Of a DNA stretch of 64,000 nt, positions 54,888 to 63,576 are shown one piece after another; the first letter of the stretch is position 1, and every line of letters starts with the position of its first letter. This DNA is from Bacillota bacterium. GTDB taxonomy: Bacteria > Bacillota > Clostridia > DSM-8532. Under the pieces are notes generated by a model. It worked only from the letters and a program-made list of their open reading frames with translations, was not told the DNA's origin and did no database searches. The DNA lies in the NCBI GenBank assembly GCA_023415205.1, contig JAEZLR010000013.1:1-64000 (forward strand), in the 5' to 3' direction. The position numbers and the translations under genes are program-made.

Positions 54888-55988
54888 TTAATTATTTTTT
54901 ATTCTTACAGGAAGAACCAGGTAAAGATAGCGATCATGGTCGACGGCTGTAATGATGCATGGACCAATAGAAGAAGTAAATGATATTTTTATAGTCTCGT
55001 CGCTGATGACTTTAAGCGCATCAATAAAATATCGCGGATTAAATCCTATATGCAGATTTGTTCCATTGTTTTGTATCTTTATTTGCTCTTTAGATAAACC
55101 AATCTCAGCGGTGGAGGAAACCATGAGGGATTCGTCTCCAATGGTAAAGCGGACGGGATATCTTTTATCATCACTGGTGATTAAAGATGCTCTTTCCAGA
55201 CTTTCAGTTAGCTCCTTTGTATTTACCTGAATCACTGTTTCAAACTGTGTTGGAATATATCCCTTAAAGTTCATAAATTCTCCGTCAAGGACATTGGAAA
55301 CAATCCTGCAATGGCTGAAATTAAAGGAAACAAGGTTTCCAGAAAGGGATATGGTCATGGCGTCACTGGAGGCATCCAGAATGCGCAGGATTTCATTCAT
55401 ATTCTTTCCAGGAATAACAACTTTAAATTTCACATCTTCCTTAATAACAGAATGAGCTACAGCCATTCTAAATCCATCGAGTGCGACGATTCTTATTTCA
55501 CCCTGATCTGCTTCAAGGAGGGCCCCCGTCATGATCTTTCTGTTTTCATCTGTCCCAACGGCAAAGATAGTCTGCTTAAGGAGATCCTTAAGGGTGGCTT
55601 GGGTAATGGAAAAGGAAAGATCATCCTGATAAGTAGGGGGAAGCGGGTAGGTTTCAGCATCCATGCCTTTAATTTCAAAATAAGAATTCAAGCATTCAAT
55701 ACGTACCTTGCTTCCATCAAAGACCTCTATGGAAACCGGTGCATCAGGAAGACGGCGGATAATTTCACCAAAAACTTTTGAATGAATAACGATGGTACCT
55801 TTTTCCTTAACATCTGCTTCGACAATATACTCAATGCCTAAATCAAAGCAATTGCCTATTAATTTTAAGTTATCGTCAGCCTGTATAAAGATACCTTCAA
55901 GAATAGGCAATGTAGCTTTGGACATAACAGCCTTTTGGACAACATTTATGGCATCCATAAGATTTTGTTTCAAAACAATAGCCTTCAT
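54888..55988 (-). CDS. dnaN: DNA polymerase III beta subunit (sliding clamp)
   Basis: The 366-aa clamp tethers the polymerase to DNA. It has the three-repeat clamp fold throughout, an N-terminal MKAIVLKQNLMDAINVVQKAV and the C-terminal end YLYLVLPVRIKN, typical of DnaN. It follows dnaA on the minus strand after a 236-bp spacer with inverted DnaA-like boxes. Confidence 0.97.
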   Translation of the reverse strand: MKAIVLKQNLMDAINVVQKAVMSKATLPILEGIFIQADDNLKLIGNCFDLGIEYIVEADVKEKGTIVIHSKVFGEIIRRLPDAPVSIEVFDGSKVRIECLNSYFEIKGMDAETYPLPPTYQDDLSFSITQATLKDLLKQTIFAVGTDENRKIMTGALLEADQGEIRIVALDGFRMAVAHSVIKEDVKFKVVIPGKNMNEILRILDASSDAMTISLSGNLVSFNFSHCRIVSNVLDGEFMNFKGYIPTQFETVIQVNTKELTESLERASLITSDDKRYPVRFTIGDESLMVSSTAEIGLSKEQIKIQNNGTNLHIGFNPRYFIDALKVISDETIKISFTSSIGPCIITAVDHDRYLYLVLPVRIKNN

Positions 55989-56224
55989 CTTCCCTGCCTC
56001 CGTTTTCTCTTTCTTTTATTAATAATTTAGTCGTAATAGTAGTAAGGGGTGTGGATTCTGTTGAAAAGTATGTCAAAGTGTTTTATAGCTTAATGTTTGC
56101 CTGTTAAAAACTTTGTTGAAAACTTTCACTTTTTTGTAGCCTTCCTGTGGTCAAAATTATAAGCTGTTTTTATTCACTGCTTTTCCAAGGATAATCCCCA
56201 GAATTCTGGGGATAGTCAGAGTTT
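55989..56224. other. dnaA-dnaN spacer, candidate oriC segment
   Basis: This AT-rich spacer holds several near-matches to the DnaA box TGTGGATAA: TGTGGATTC and TGTGGTCAA, TGTTGAAAA twice, and TGGGGATAG/TGGGGATTA facing each other in a perfect 20-bp palindrome at 56194-56213. None is an exact consensus. Position between dnaA and dnaN matches origins of other Firmicutes. Confidence 0.5.
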
Positions 56225-57553
56225 TTACTGTTTTCCTGTGATATTTCTTTTCATTTCAGAAAGCGCGCGTCTTAATTCTGAGTTTTTATCCATTTCCTCC
56301 TGAATCTTGTCACAGGCATGCATAACAGTGGTATGGTCCCTTCCTCCAAAGACCTGTCCTATTCTGGGAAGAGACATTCCAGTGAGTTCGCGGCACAGAT
56401 ACATGGCCACCTGTCTGGGGAAGGAAATATCCCTTGACCGTTTTTGGGTAGTCAGTTGTTCGGGAGCGATATCATAGTAGCGTGAAACCACTTTCATGAT
56501 GGTATTATGATTGATATTCACAACCGATATGCCGGCGAGTATTTGTTTAAGACAATCCTGAGCTAATTCCAATGTAATGGGGCTACCCGTGAGGGAAGCA
56601 TAAGCAATCACCCGATTAAGAGCCCCCTCAAGCTCCCGGATATTTGATTCTATATTATCTGCAATATAGACCAATACTTCGTTGGGTATATCATAGCGTT
56701 CCAATTGAGACTTTTTTCTGAGAATCGCTATTCGCGTCTCATTGTCAGGGGCCTGTATATCGGCAATCAGACCCCATTCAAATCTTGAACGGAGTCTGTC
56801 TTCAAGGGTATTAATCTCCTTAGGCGGTTTATCGCTGGATATGACGATTTGCTTATTGGCTTCATAAAGGGCGTTGAAAGTGTGAAAAAACTCCTCCTGC
56901 GTCCTTTCCTTCCCTCCGATAAACTGGATATCGTCTATAAGCAGGACATCAATATTTCTATATTTATTTCTGAATTCTTCGTTCCTGTCATCTTTGATGG
57001 CGTTAATAAGCTCATTGGTAAATTTCTCCGATGAGGTATAGAGAACCTTTGACTTTGAGTTTTGCTCTATAACATAGTGCCCAATGGCATGCATCAGATG
57101 TGTCTTCCCAAGGCCTACACCACCATAAATAAATAGGGGATTATACGCCGTGGCGGGTGCTTCGGCTACAGCCAATGCGGCAGCATGAGCTAATTGATTA
57201 CCGTTTCCTTTAACAAAGGTGCTAAAGGTATACTTGGGGTTCATAATGGATAACTGTGGGGTGTTGTCGTCTATAGGGGCTTCTTTTTGAATTTTAGATT
57301 CCGCGGATTTGACACAGAGTTCCACTTCAAGATCACGTCTTGTGACAATTTTTACAGCGTTTTGGATAAGGTCCTTATATCGTGATTTGATAATGCCCAG
57401 ATTAAATTCCGACGGAACTTCTAAGACGATACTATTTTTTTCAAGTGATAGGGGAAGTATGGGTTCTATCCAGGTGCTGAAACTTACACTGGTCATTTCT
57501 TCTTCCAAGAGCTTCATAACCTCAGCCCATGTTTCCCTTAAGCCAGATGCCAT
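56225..57553 (-). CDS. dnaA: Chromosomal replication initiator DnaA
   Basis: The start is ATG 57553 (442 aa), with GGAGGAA seven bases upstream; in-frame ATGs at 57601 and 57568 have poorer sites. Domain I is present (WAEVMKLLEEEMTSVSFSTWIEP). The AAA+ Walker A GGVGLGKT is at about residues 144-151, Walker B (VLLIDDIQFI) near 202, and the C-terminal DNA-reading helix with GGRDHTTVMHA near 408. It opens oriC and also regulates transcription. Confidence 0.98.
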   Translation of the reverse strand: MASGLRETWAEVMKLLEEEMTSVSFSTWIEPILPLSLEKNSIVLEVPSEFNLGIIKSRYKDLIQNAVKIVTRRDLEVELCVKSAESKIQKEAPIDDNTPQLSIMNPKYTFSTFVKGNGNQLAHAAALAVAEAPATAYNPLFIYGGVGLGKTHLMHAIGHYVIEQNSKSKVLYTSSEKFTNELINAIKDDRNEEFRNKYRNIDVLLIDDIQFIGGKERTQEEFFHTFNALYEANKQIVISSDKPPKEINTLEDRLRSRFEWGLIADIQAPDNETRIAILRKKSQLERYDIPNEVLVYIADNIESNIRELEGALNRVIAYASLTGSPITLELAQDCLKQILAGISVVNINHNTIMKVVSRYYDIAPEQLTTQKRSRDISFPRQVAMYLCRELTGMSLPRIGQVFGGRDHTTVMHACDKIQEEMDKNSELRRALSEMKRNITGKQ

Positions 57554-57591
57554 TAGAAATTCCTCCATTTGTTTTCCTAACCGTATACTTA

Positions 57592-57620
57592 AATATATCA
57601 AACTTCATAAAGTGTTTCAA
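57592..57620 (-). promoter_or_regulatory. dnaA promoter
   Basis: On the minus strand: TTGAAA (57620-57615), 17 bp, TATATT (57597-57592). A DnaA-box-like TTATCAACA lies at 57629-57637, just upstream of the -35, consistent with autoregulation. Confidence 0.6.
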
Positions 57621-57628
57621 CACATTCG

Positions 57629-57637
57629 TTATCAACA
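57629..57637 (+). promoter_or_regulatory. DnaA box (TTATCAACA)
   Basis: A one-base variant of TTATCCACA, located between the divergent dnaA and rpmH promoters. Confidence 0.55.
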
Positions 57638-57642
57638 ATTTC

Positions 57643-57672
57643 TTGACTTCATGCCAGTTTGCATTATATAAT
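57643..57672 (+). promoter_or_regulatory. rpmH promoter
   Basis: TTGACT (57643-57648), 18 bp, TATAAT (57667-57672), about 65 bp upstream of the rpmH start. Confidence 0.65.
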
Positions 57673-57739
57673 ATTTGCTGTGTCACTATGGAAAGAATAA
57701 AGTATTGTTATAAATACGATTGAACGGAGGTGTCCATCC

Positions 57740-57874
57740 ATGATCCGTACTTATCAGCCAAAGAAAAGGCAACGTTCAAAGGAGCACGGCTTCAGAAAAA
57801 GAATGAAAACCGCTAATGGCAGAAAAGTTTTAAGAAGAAGAAGACTGAAGGGCAGAAAAACCTTAAGTGCATAA
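57740..57874 (+). CDS. rpmH: Ribosomal protein L34
   Basis: The 44-aa, very basic protein reads MIRTYQPKKRQRSKEHGFRK at its start and ends RRLKGRKTLSA, the universal L34 pattern. GAACGGAGGTG precedes the ATG. It is the first gene of the rightward operon and diverges from dnaA, the usual arrangement at Firmicute origins. Confidence 0.98.
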   Translation: MIRTYQPKKRQRSKEHGFRKRMKTANGRKVLRRRRLKGRKTLSA

Positions 57875-57898
57875 AGACCAATTCATTGGTCTTTTCTT
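57874..57898 (+). terminator. Terminator or attenuator between rpmH and rnpA
   Basis: The stem AAGACCAAT/ATTGGTCTT is followed by a T-rich tail. It probably lowers expression of rnpA and later genes relative to rpmH. Confidence 0.7.
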
Positions 57899-57922
57899 CT
57901 ATGGTGCAAAAGATTAGATAAT

Positions 57923-58276
57923 ATGAAGAGTAAACTGCCAGTATTAACAAAAAACAACGAATTTCAACGGGTTTATAGTAAGGGAAGATATTCTGCTTCC
58001 GCCTTTCTGGTCATTTATGTTCTCCCTAATCGTTTGGATAAAACCAGGGTAGGTATTACAACCAGTAAAAAAGTGGGTAATGCCGTCAGACGAAATCGAA
58101 TGAGAAGACTTATTCGGGAGAACCTAAGAATACTCAGTGATCGGTTGATCAGGGGCATTGATGTAGTTGTAGTAGCGCGTAAAGCAGAGGAAACAGCTTC
58201 CTTAGAGACTATAGGGAAAGAATTACGATATCTTCTTCACAGGTTGGATCTTTTAGATAGGGAAAAAGAATGCTAA
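57923..58276 (+). CDS. rnpA: Ribonuclease P protein component
   Basis: The 117-aa basic protein assists the RNase P RNA in trimming tRNA 5' ends. It has the RNR signature VGNAVRRNRMRRLIRE at residues 51-66. It overlaps yidD by 7 bp. Confidence 0.97.
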   Translation: MKSKLPVLTKNNEFQRVYSKGRYSASAFLVIYVLPNRLDKTRVGITTSKKVGNAVRRNRMRRLIRENLRILSDRLIRGIDVVVVARKAEETASLETIGKELRYLLHRLDLLDREKEC

Positions 58277-58485
58277 AGCAGTTATTGATTTTAGTCATAG
58301 GATTTTATAGAAAACATCTCTCCCCTCTTAAAAGCAAGCCTTCTTGCAGATTTTATCCAACATGCTCCCAATATGCTCTGGAAGCCATAACACGCTATGG
58401 TGCATTAAAAGGGGTATACTTATCATTACGGCGTATTCTAAAATGCCATCCCTTTCATCCCGGAGGCTATGATCCAGTGAAATAA
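58270..58485 (+). CDS. yidD: Membrane-insertion efficiency factor YidD
   Basis: The 71-aa protein has the family motif CRFYPTCSQYALEAI and ends HPFHPGGYDPVK. YidD aids YidC-dependent membrane insertion. It is coupled to rnpA and followed by yidC. Confidence 0.96.
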   Translation: MLKQLLILVIGFYRKHLSPLKSKPSCRFYPTCSQYALEAITRYGALKGVYLSLRRILKCHPFHPGGYDPVK

Positions 58486-58504
58486 AGATCCGGAGGGAAT
58501 ATTA

Positions 58505-59530
58505 ATGTCGGGAATATTAAGCGCAATAGGCTTGTTGTTCGGAAAGCTGATGTATTTTATCTATGTTACGGTAGGCTTTCATAATTATGCTCTTTCTATT
58601 GTACTTTTTACAATAGTGTATAAGCTCATCCTTCTCCCCTTGTCCATGAAGCAGATTAAGTCCTCTCAAAAAATGCAGGAGATTCAGCCGGAGCTTTCCA
58701 GAATTCAGGAAAGATACAAGAATGACAAGGAGAAACTGAATGAAGCGACTATGAAGCTCTATCAGGAGAAAGGATATAATCCTGCCTCGGGATGTCTTCC
58801 TATGCTGATTCAGTTGCCCATATTGTTGGCCCTGTTCTATGTTATCAGAATGCCCATGTCCTATATGTTGGATATACCGGCAAAAGCCGTTGGTGAAATG
58901 GCTGTTGTTGCCATTCAAAAAGGTGAATTCAGCTATGGGAATGTCGGTGAGGAAGCCTTTAATAAAATAAAGGATGATCCTACAGAGGTCTATAAAGCTT
59001 TCTCTCAGAAGGATCCCTATTTTGAAGTTAAGCTTATGAGCGTCATCGATAAAAACCAGGAATTGATCCATAACAATCCCTATCTGGATGATAGCAGAAA
59101 AGCAGTCCTCTCCGAATTTAAAATGAAGATGTTAAGCATTTTTAACTTTGGAACACCTCCCACCCTTGATTTTAAAGCCATTACATCTGATCCAGCAACA
59201 AACATTCCTCCTCTGATTCTTCTTTTGCTGGCAGTTTTGACCACTTATTTTACAGCGGTACTCACTATGCCTGCACCTCCAAAGGACACCAAGGATAAGA
59301 ACGCCGCCAATGCGGGCTGCGCTTCTAAAAGTATGCTGTGGATTAGCCCCATCATGACACTATGGATTGGTTTAACAACACCTTCTGGACTATCCTTCTA
59401 TTGGACTATTAATAATATTTTGTCCTTCGCTCAGCAAAAAGCCTTGAATAAGATCTATAAAAAGGATGTCAAGGAACAAAAGGAGGAGATTATTGTTGGA
59501 AAAGTCAATAATAAAAGAAGCAAAAAATAG
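58505..59530 (+). CDS. yidC: Membrane protein insertase YidC
   Basis: The 341-aa protein has five conserved membrane segments: VGFHNYALSIVLFTIVYKLIL, the CLPMLIQLPILLALFYVI core and a C-terminal pair. A stretch of about 100 residues between the second and third segments is longer than in Bacillus SpoIIIJ. The N-terminus lacks a lipobox. The charged tail ends in KRSKK. The gene overlaps the start of jag. Confidence 0.96.
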   Translation: MSGILSAIGLLFGKLMYFIYVTVGFHNYALSIVLFTIVYKLILLPLSMKQIKSSQKMQEIQPELSRIQERYKNDKEKLNEATMKLYQEKGYNPASGCLPMLIQLPILLALFYVIRMPMSYMLDIPAKAVGEMAVVAIQKGEFSYGNVGEEAFNKIKDDPTEVYKAFSQKDPYFEVKLMSVIDKNQELIHNNPYLDDSRKAVLSEFKMKMLSIFNFGTPPTLDFKAITSDPATNIPPLILLLLAVLTTYFTAVLTMPAPPKDTKDKNAANAGCASKSMLWISPIMTLWIGLTTPSGLSFYWTINNILSFAQQKALNKIYKKDVKEQKEEIIVGKVNNKRSKK

Positions 59531-60137
59531 TGAGGAAGCCATCAGACTAGCCTGTGAGGAGCTGGGGATTGATCGGAATGATGCTGAAATAGAGATTATT
59601 TCTGAAGGGAATAAAGGTCTTCTAGGCTTTATCGGCAACAAAAATGCCATTGTAAAAGTAACAAAAAAGCCCGGCCTTGAGGAAATGGTCCATCAATTTC
59701 TCGAGCCCATCTTTAAAAAGATGGACATTGAAGCCGATATAAATATAGCCCAGGAAGAAGGGCAGATGACCGTTCGTTTATCAGGGGACGATATTGGAAT
59801 TATCATTGGAAGAAGGGGCGAAACACTGGATGCCCTACAATATCTCCTTAGCCTTGTGATAAACCGTAAGGTTTCTGGCTATGTCCGCGTTATTCTGGAT
59901 GTGGCTGATTACAGGCAAAAAAGGGAGGAAACCCTGGTTAGGTTGGCCAATCGTGTGGCTGATAAGGTTATTCGTACCCGTAAAAACCTGAGCCTGGAGC
60001 CTATGAATCCCTACGAAAGAAGAATAATTCACTCCACTCTGCAAAATCATAAATACGTTGATACGCAAAGTATCGGTGAAGAACCAAACCGAAAGGTTGT
60101 TGTTCGTTACAAGCAGAGTAATCCCAGACAAGTATAA
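59496..60137 (+). CDS. jag: RNA-binding protein Jag/KhpB
   Basis: The start is probably TTG 59496 (213 aa), seven bases after AGGAGGAG; the ATG at 59466 lies inside yidC without a ribosome site. The order is Jag_N (ACEELGIDRNDAEIEI), a KH domain with IIGRRGETLDALQYL and an R3H domain (EPMNPYERRIIHSTLQ). KhpB binds RNA and affects cell division and elongation. The coding region overlaps yidC by 35 bp. Confidence 0.93.
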   Translation: MEKSIIKEAKNSEEAIRLACEELGIDRNDAEIEIISEGNKGLLGFIGNKNAIVKVTKKPGLEEMVHQFLEPIFKKMDIEADINIAQEEGQMTVRLSGDDIGIIIGRRGETLDALQYLLSLVINRKVSGYVRVILDVADYRQKREETLVRLANRVADKVIRTRKNLSLEPMNPYERRIIHSTLQNHKYVDTQSIGEEPNRKVVVRYKQSNPRQV

Positions 60138-60146
60138 GAAGTCTTG

Positions 60147-60176
60147 CGGACAACGGAAACACCGTTGTCCGTTTTT
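60147..60176 (+). terminator. Rho-independent terminator after jag
   Basis: A 10-bp perfect stem, CGGACAACGG/CCGTTGTCCG, with loop AAACA and a T run. Confidence 0.85.
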
Positions 60177-60226
60177 ATATGAAGTTGGAAGCCTTTATAC
60201 TATGTTGAATAAGAGGAAAGACATAA

Positions 60227-61603
60227 ATGATGACGGAAGATACCATAGCAGGAATCTCGACGGCTGTTGGACAATCAGGAATATCCATCATCCGCTTAAG
60301 CGGACCGGAAGCTTTTGAAATTGTCGACCAAGTCTTCAGAGGAAGGGAGACGGTAAAGAATCAGCCTTCCCACACTGTTCGTTACGGAAAAATATACTCC
60401 GACGAAGGGGAAGTATTGGATGAGGTGCTTCTGACCAAAATGGCGGCACCCCGGACCTATACCCGGGAAAATGTTGTGGAAGTAAGCTGCCATGGCGGGT
60501 ACACCCTAGCCCGGGCCCTTTTGGATCTTCTATATCAAAAAGGAGCCCGACCTGCCGAGCCCGGAGAGTTTACAAAGCGTGCCTTTTTAAACGGGCGAAT
60601 CGATCTTGCACAGGCAGAGGCCGTCATGGATGTTATCCAGGCCAGGACTGAAAGAGTATCAAAAGTGGCTGTCCGTCAACTGGAAGGTGCCCTTTCTGAG
60701 AAAATTAACCGAATTCGGGAGAAGCTTATTGGGCTCCTTTCCCATATTGAAGTGAATCTGGACTATCCTGAGTACGATGTGGAAGAGATCACCTTGTCCC
60801 AGGCTCAGAAGGAAGCGGAGGCTGTTGTTGAGGAGTTGAGCAGGCTTATAGAGAGCTTTCGCTATGGAAAGGTTTTAAGGGAAGGTCTGGAGGTTGTTAT
60901 TGCAGGGCGTCCCAATGTAGGGAAATCTTCTCTTATGAATCGGCTAGCCAGAAAAAACAAATCTATTGTCACCGATATTCCGGGCACAACCAGGGATGTG
61001 GTGGAGGAATATGTCAATATTAAGGGTATACCCGTCAAGCTTATGGATACTGCCGGGGTGCATCATACAGAGGATTATGTGGAGCAGCTTGGTGTGGAGA
61101 GAACCCTTAAAGCCATAGAAGATGCCGACTTTATTATTGTTCTTGAGGATGCGTCCTCCCCTTCCGGAAGTCTGGAGGATACCATTAAAAAGAGGGTTGA
61201 TGAAGCAGGAAAGCCCTTGGTCCAGGTGTTTAATAAAATTGATTTAATCCATAGCCCAGAGCTGTCAAAGCTGAAGGATGCCAATCCTCAGGCCCTATTT
61301 TTGTCGGTTTCAGAGGACAAAGGAATCGAGGCCCTTGAAGACAGACTTTTTGGCTTTGCCTCTAAAAATCAACAGGATGTGGATAATCAGGTGCTTATCA
61401 CAAACACCCGTCATGAATTACAGCTTAAGAAGGCCAGAGACTATCTGAATACTGCCCTTGAGGCTGTACATGGGGGGCTCACTCTAGACATGGTGGCCTT
61501 GGACTTGAAGGGAGCCCTTGAAGAGCTGGGCAGAATTACGGGACATCATGCCGATGAGGATGTTATTCATGCGATTTTCTCACGGTTTTGCCTTGGGAAG
61601 TGA
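60227..61603 (+). CDS. mnmE: tRNA modification GTPase MnmE
   Basis: The 458-aa GTPase modifies the wobble uridine of certain tRNAs (cmnm5U) with MnmG. The N-terminal folate-binding domain begins DTIAGISTAVGQSGISIIRL. The G domain has GRPNVGKSS at 227-235, DIPGTTRD, DTAG and NKID. The essential C-terminal motif is CLGK. GAGGAAAGA precedes the ATG. Confidence 0.97.
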   Translation: MMTEDTIAGISTAVGQSGISIIRLSGPEAFEIVDQVFRGRETVKNQPSHTVRYGKIYSDEGEVLDEVLLTKMAAPRTYTRENVVEVSCHGGYTLARALLDLLYQKGARPAEPGEFTKRAFLNGRIDLAQAEAVMDVIQARTERVSKVAVRQLEGALSEKINRIREKLIGLLSHIEVNLDYPEYDVEEITLSQAQKEAEAVVEELSRLIESFRYGKVLREGLEVVIAGRPNVGKSSLMNRLARKNKSIVTDIPGTTRDVVEEYVNIKGIPVKLMDTAGVHHTEDYVEQLGVERTLKAIEDADFIIVLEDASSPSGSLEDTIKKRVDEAGKPLVQVFNKIDLIHSPELSKLKDANPQALFLSVSEDKGIEALEDRLFGFASKNQQDVDNQVLITNTRHELQLKKARDYLNTALEAVHGGLTLDMVALDLKGALEELGRITGHHADEDVIHAIFSRFCLGK

Positions 61604-61671
61604 TTAAGGTTATAGATGCTTATATAGGATAGAAGAAGCGAATGGTGAAATATTCAAAAGGTGAGATAAAA

Positions 61672-63576
61672 ATGGATGAATTTATCGGTGGGGAATACGA
61701 TATTATAGTTGTGGGTGCGGGACATGCCGGCTGTGAAGCGGCCTTGGCCACCGCACGCCTGGGGCTTACAACAGCAGTGTTCAGTCTTAATCTGGACAGC
61801 ATAGCCAATATGCCGTGCAATCCTAATATCGGTGGAACGGCAAAGGGGCAATTGGTACGAGAAGTGGATGCCCTGGGTGGTCAAATGGGGCTTTCGGCGG
61901 ATGAAACCTTTATCCAGTCCAAGATACTCAACCGGGCCAAGGGGCCAGCGGTATACTCGCTGAGAGCACAAATTGATCGAAAGGCCTATCATATTCATAT
62001 GAAAGGGGTACTGGAGAATCAAGAGAATCTGGATATCAAGCAGGCTGAGGTTATCGAAATCTTAAGCCAGAATAATAAGGTCACGGGAGTCCGGGTTCAT
62101 ACCGATACCGTATATCTCTGTAAGGCCATCATTCTTACGACGGGAACCTATCTTAAAGGACGGATCATCATAGGAAAAACTAATTTTAGTGGCGGGCCTG
62201 ACGGGCTTTTCCCGGCCAATCGTCTTTCGGAAAGCCTAAAGTCGTTGGGCCTTGAGCTGATGCGTTTCAAGACAGGTACCCCTGCCCGCATCAACAGCCG
62301 CAGTGTGGATTTTTCAAAGCTGGAAGAGCAATTGGGCGATGAGGAGATAACACCCTTTTCCTTTATGACGGATGAGATTAAAAAGAATCAAACCTCCTGC
62401 TGGATGACCCATACCAATAGTAGAACTCATGAAATTATTAAAGAAAATCTCCATAGATCCCCCCTTTATAGCGGAGATATTGAAGGCGTTGGTCCCCGTT
62501 ACTGCCCCTCCATAGAAGATAAAATCGTACGCTTTGCCGATAAGGACAGTCACCAGATTTTTGTTGAGCCCATGGGCCTTAGTACCCAGGAAATGTACCT
62601 GCAGGGCCTTTCCTCAAGCATGCCCGAGGATGTGCAAATCAGAATGATTCAATCCCTCCCCGGGCTGGAAAAGGCCTCGGTGATGCGCCCGGCGTATGCC
62701 ATTGAATATGACTGCATCAACCCTACCCAGCTCAAGCTTTCTCTGGAGTTTAAGCATATTGATGGCCTCTTTGCCGCCGGTCAGATCAATGGCAGCTCAG
62801 GCTATGAAGAGGCTGCCGCCCAGGGGCTGATGGCCGGAATCAATGCCGCCATGAAATTAAATAATAGGGAGCCCCTCATTCTAGACCGCTCTCAGGCCTA
62901 TATCGGCGTGTTGATCGACGATTTGGTCACCAAAGGAACTCAGGAGCCCTACCGTATGATGACCTCCCGGGCCGAATACCGTCTTTGGCTGAGACAGGAC
63001 AATGCGGATATGCGCCTGACTCCATTGGGCAGAGAAGTGGGCTTAGTCAGTGATGAACGTTTCCAGAAATTCTCGCTGAAGAAAAGACAGATTGAGGATG
63101 AAATGCACCGTCTTAAGGAAACCATGCTTACCCCCAGTGAGGAAAACAACAGCTTCTTGGCACGCCACAACAGTGCCAGGTTGCTTTCCGGAATCAGGCT
63201 TTATGACCTGCTTAAACGCCCTGAGATGTCCTATTCCTTCTTTGAAGAGATTGGTCAGGCGGCTGACCTCCCAAAGGAGATCATCGAACAGATTTCCATT
63301 AATATTAAGTATGAGGGCTATCTTGACCGTCAGTTGGGCCAGATCCGACAATTTAAACGCATGGAGGAAAGACGCTTACCCCATGATATTGACTATTCCA
63401 AAATACAGGGCCTTTGTCTTGAGGCCCGGCAGAAGCTCAATAGCCAGAAGCCCGAATCCCTTGGACAAGCTTCCAGAATCTCAGGGGTTTCCCCTGCCGA
63501 TATCTCGGTTCTTCTTGTTTATCTCGAATCCTTAAAGAGAAAAGAAACATCCATAGGAGAGAGCCATGTTAAGTGA
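61672..63576 (+). CDS. mnmG: tRNA uridine-5-carboxymethylaminomethyl modification enzyme MnmG
   Basis: From ATG 61672 (AAAAGGTGAG upstream) the protein is 634 aa, close to the family length; an ATG at 61642 would add ten residues. It has the FAD loop GAGHAGCEAA at 15-24, the signature CNPNIGGTAKGQLVREVDAL, and LKRPEMSYSFFEEI in the C-terminal helical part. It works with MnmE. It overlaps rsmG by 11 bp. Confidence 0.97.
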   Translation: MDEFIGGEYDIIVVGAGHAGCEAALATARLGLTTAVFSLNLDSIANMPCNPNIGGTAKGQLVREVDALGGQMGLSADETFIQSKILNRAKGPAVYSLRAQIDRKAYHIHMKGVLENQENLDIKQAEVIEILSQNNKVTGVRVHTDTVYLCKAIILTTGTYLKGRIIIGKTNFSGGPDGLFPANRLSESLKSLGLELMRFKTGTPARINSRSVDFSKLEEQLGDEEITPFSFMTDEIKKNQTSCWMTHTNSRTHEIIKENLHRSPLYSGDIEGVGPRYCPSIEDKIVRFADKDSHQIFVEPMGLSTQEMYLQGLSSSMPEDVQIRMIQSLPGLEKASVMRPAYAIEYDCINPTQLKLSLEFKHIDGLFAAGQINGSSGYEEAAAQGLMAGINAAMKLNNREPLILDRSQAYIGVLIDDLVTKGTQEPYRMMTSRAEYRLWLRQDNADMRLTPLGREVGLVSDERFQKFSLKKRQIEDEMHRLKETMLTPSEENNSFLARHNSARLLSGIRLYDLLKRPEMSYSFFEEIGQAADLPKEIIEQISINIKYEGYLDRQLGQIRQFKRMEERRLPHDIDYSKIQGLCLEARQKLNSQKPESLGQASRISGVSPADISVLLVYLESLKRKETSIGESHVK

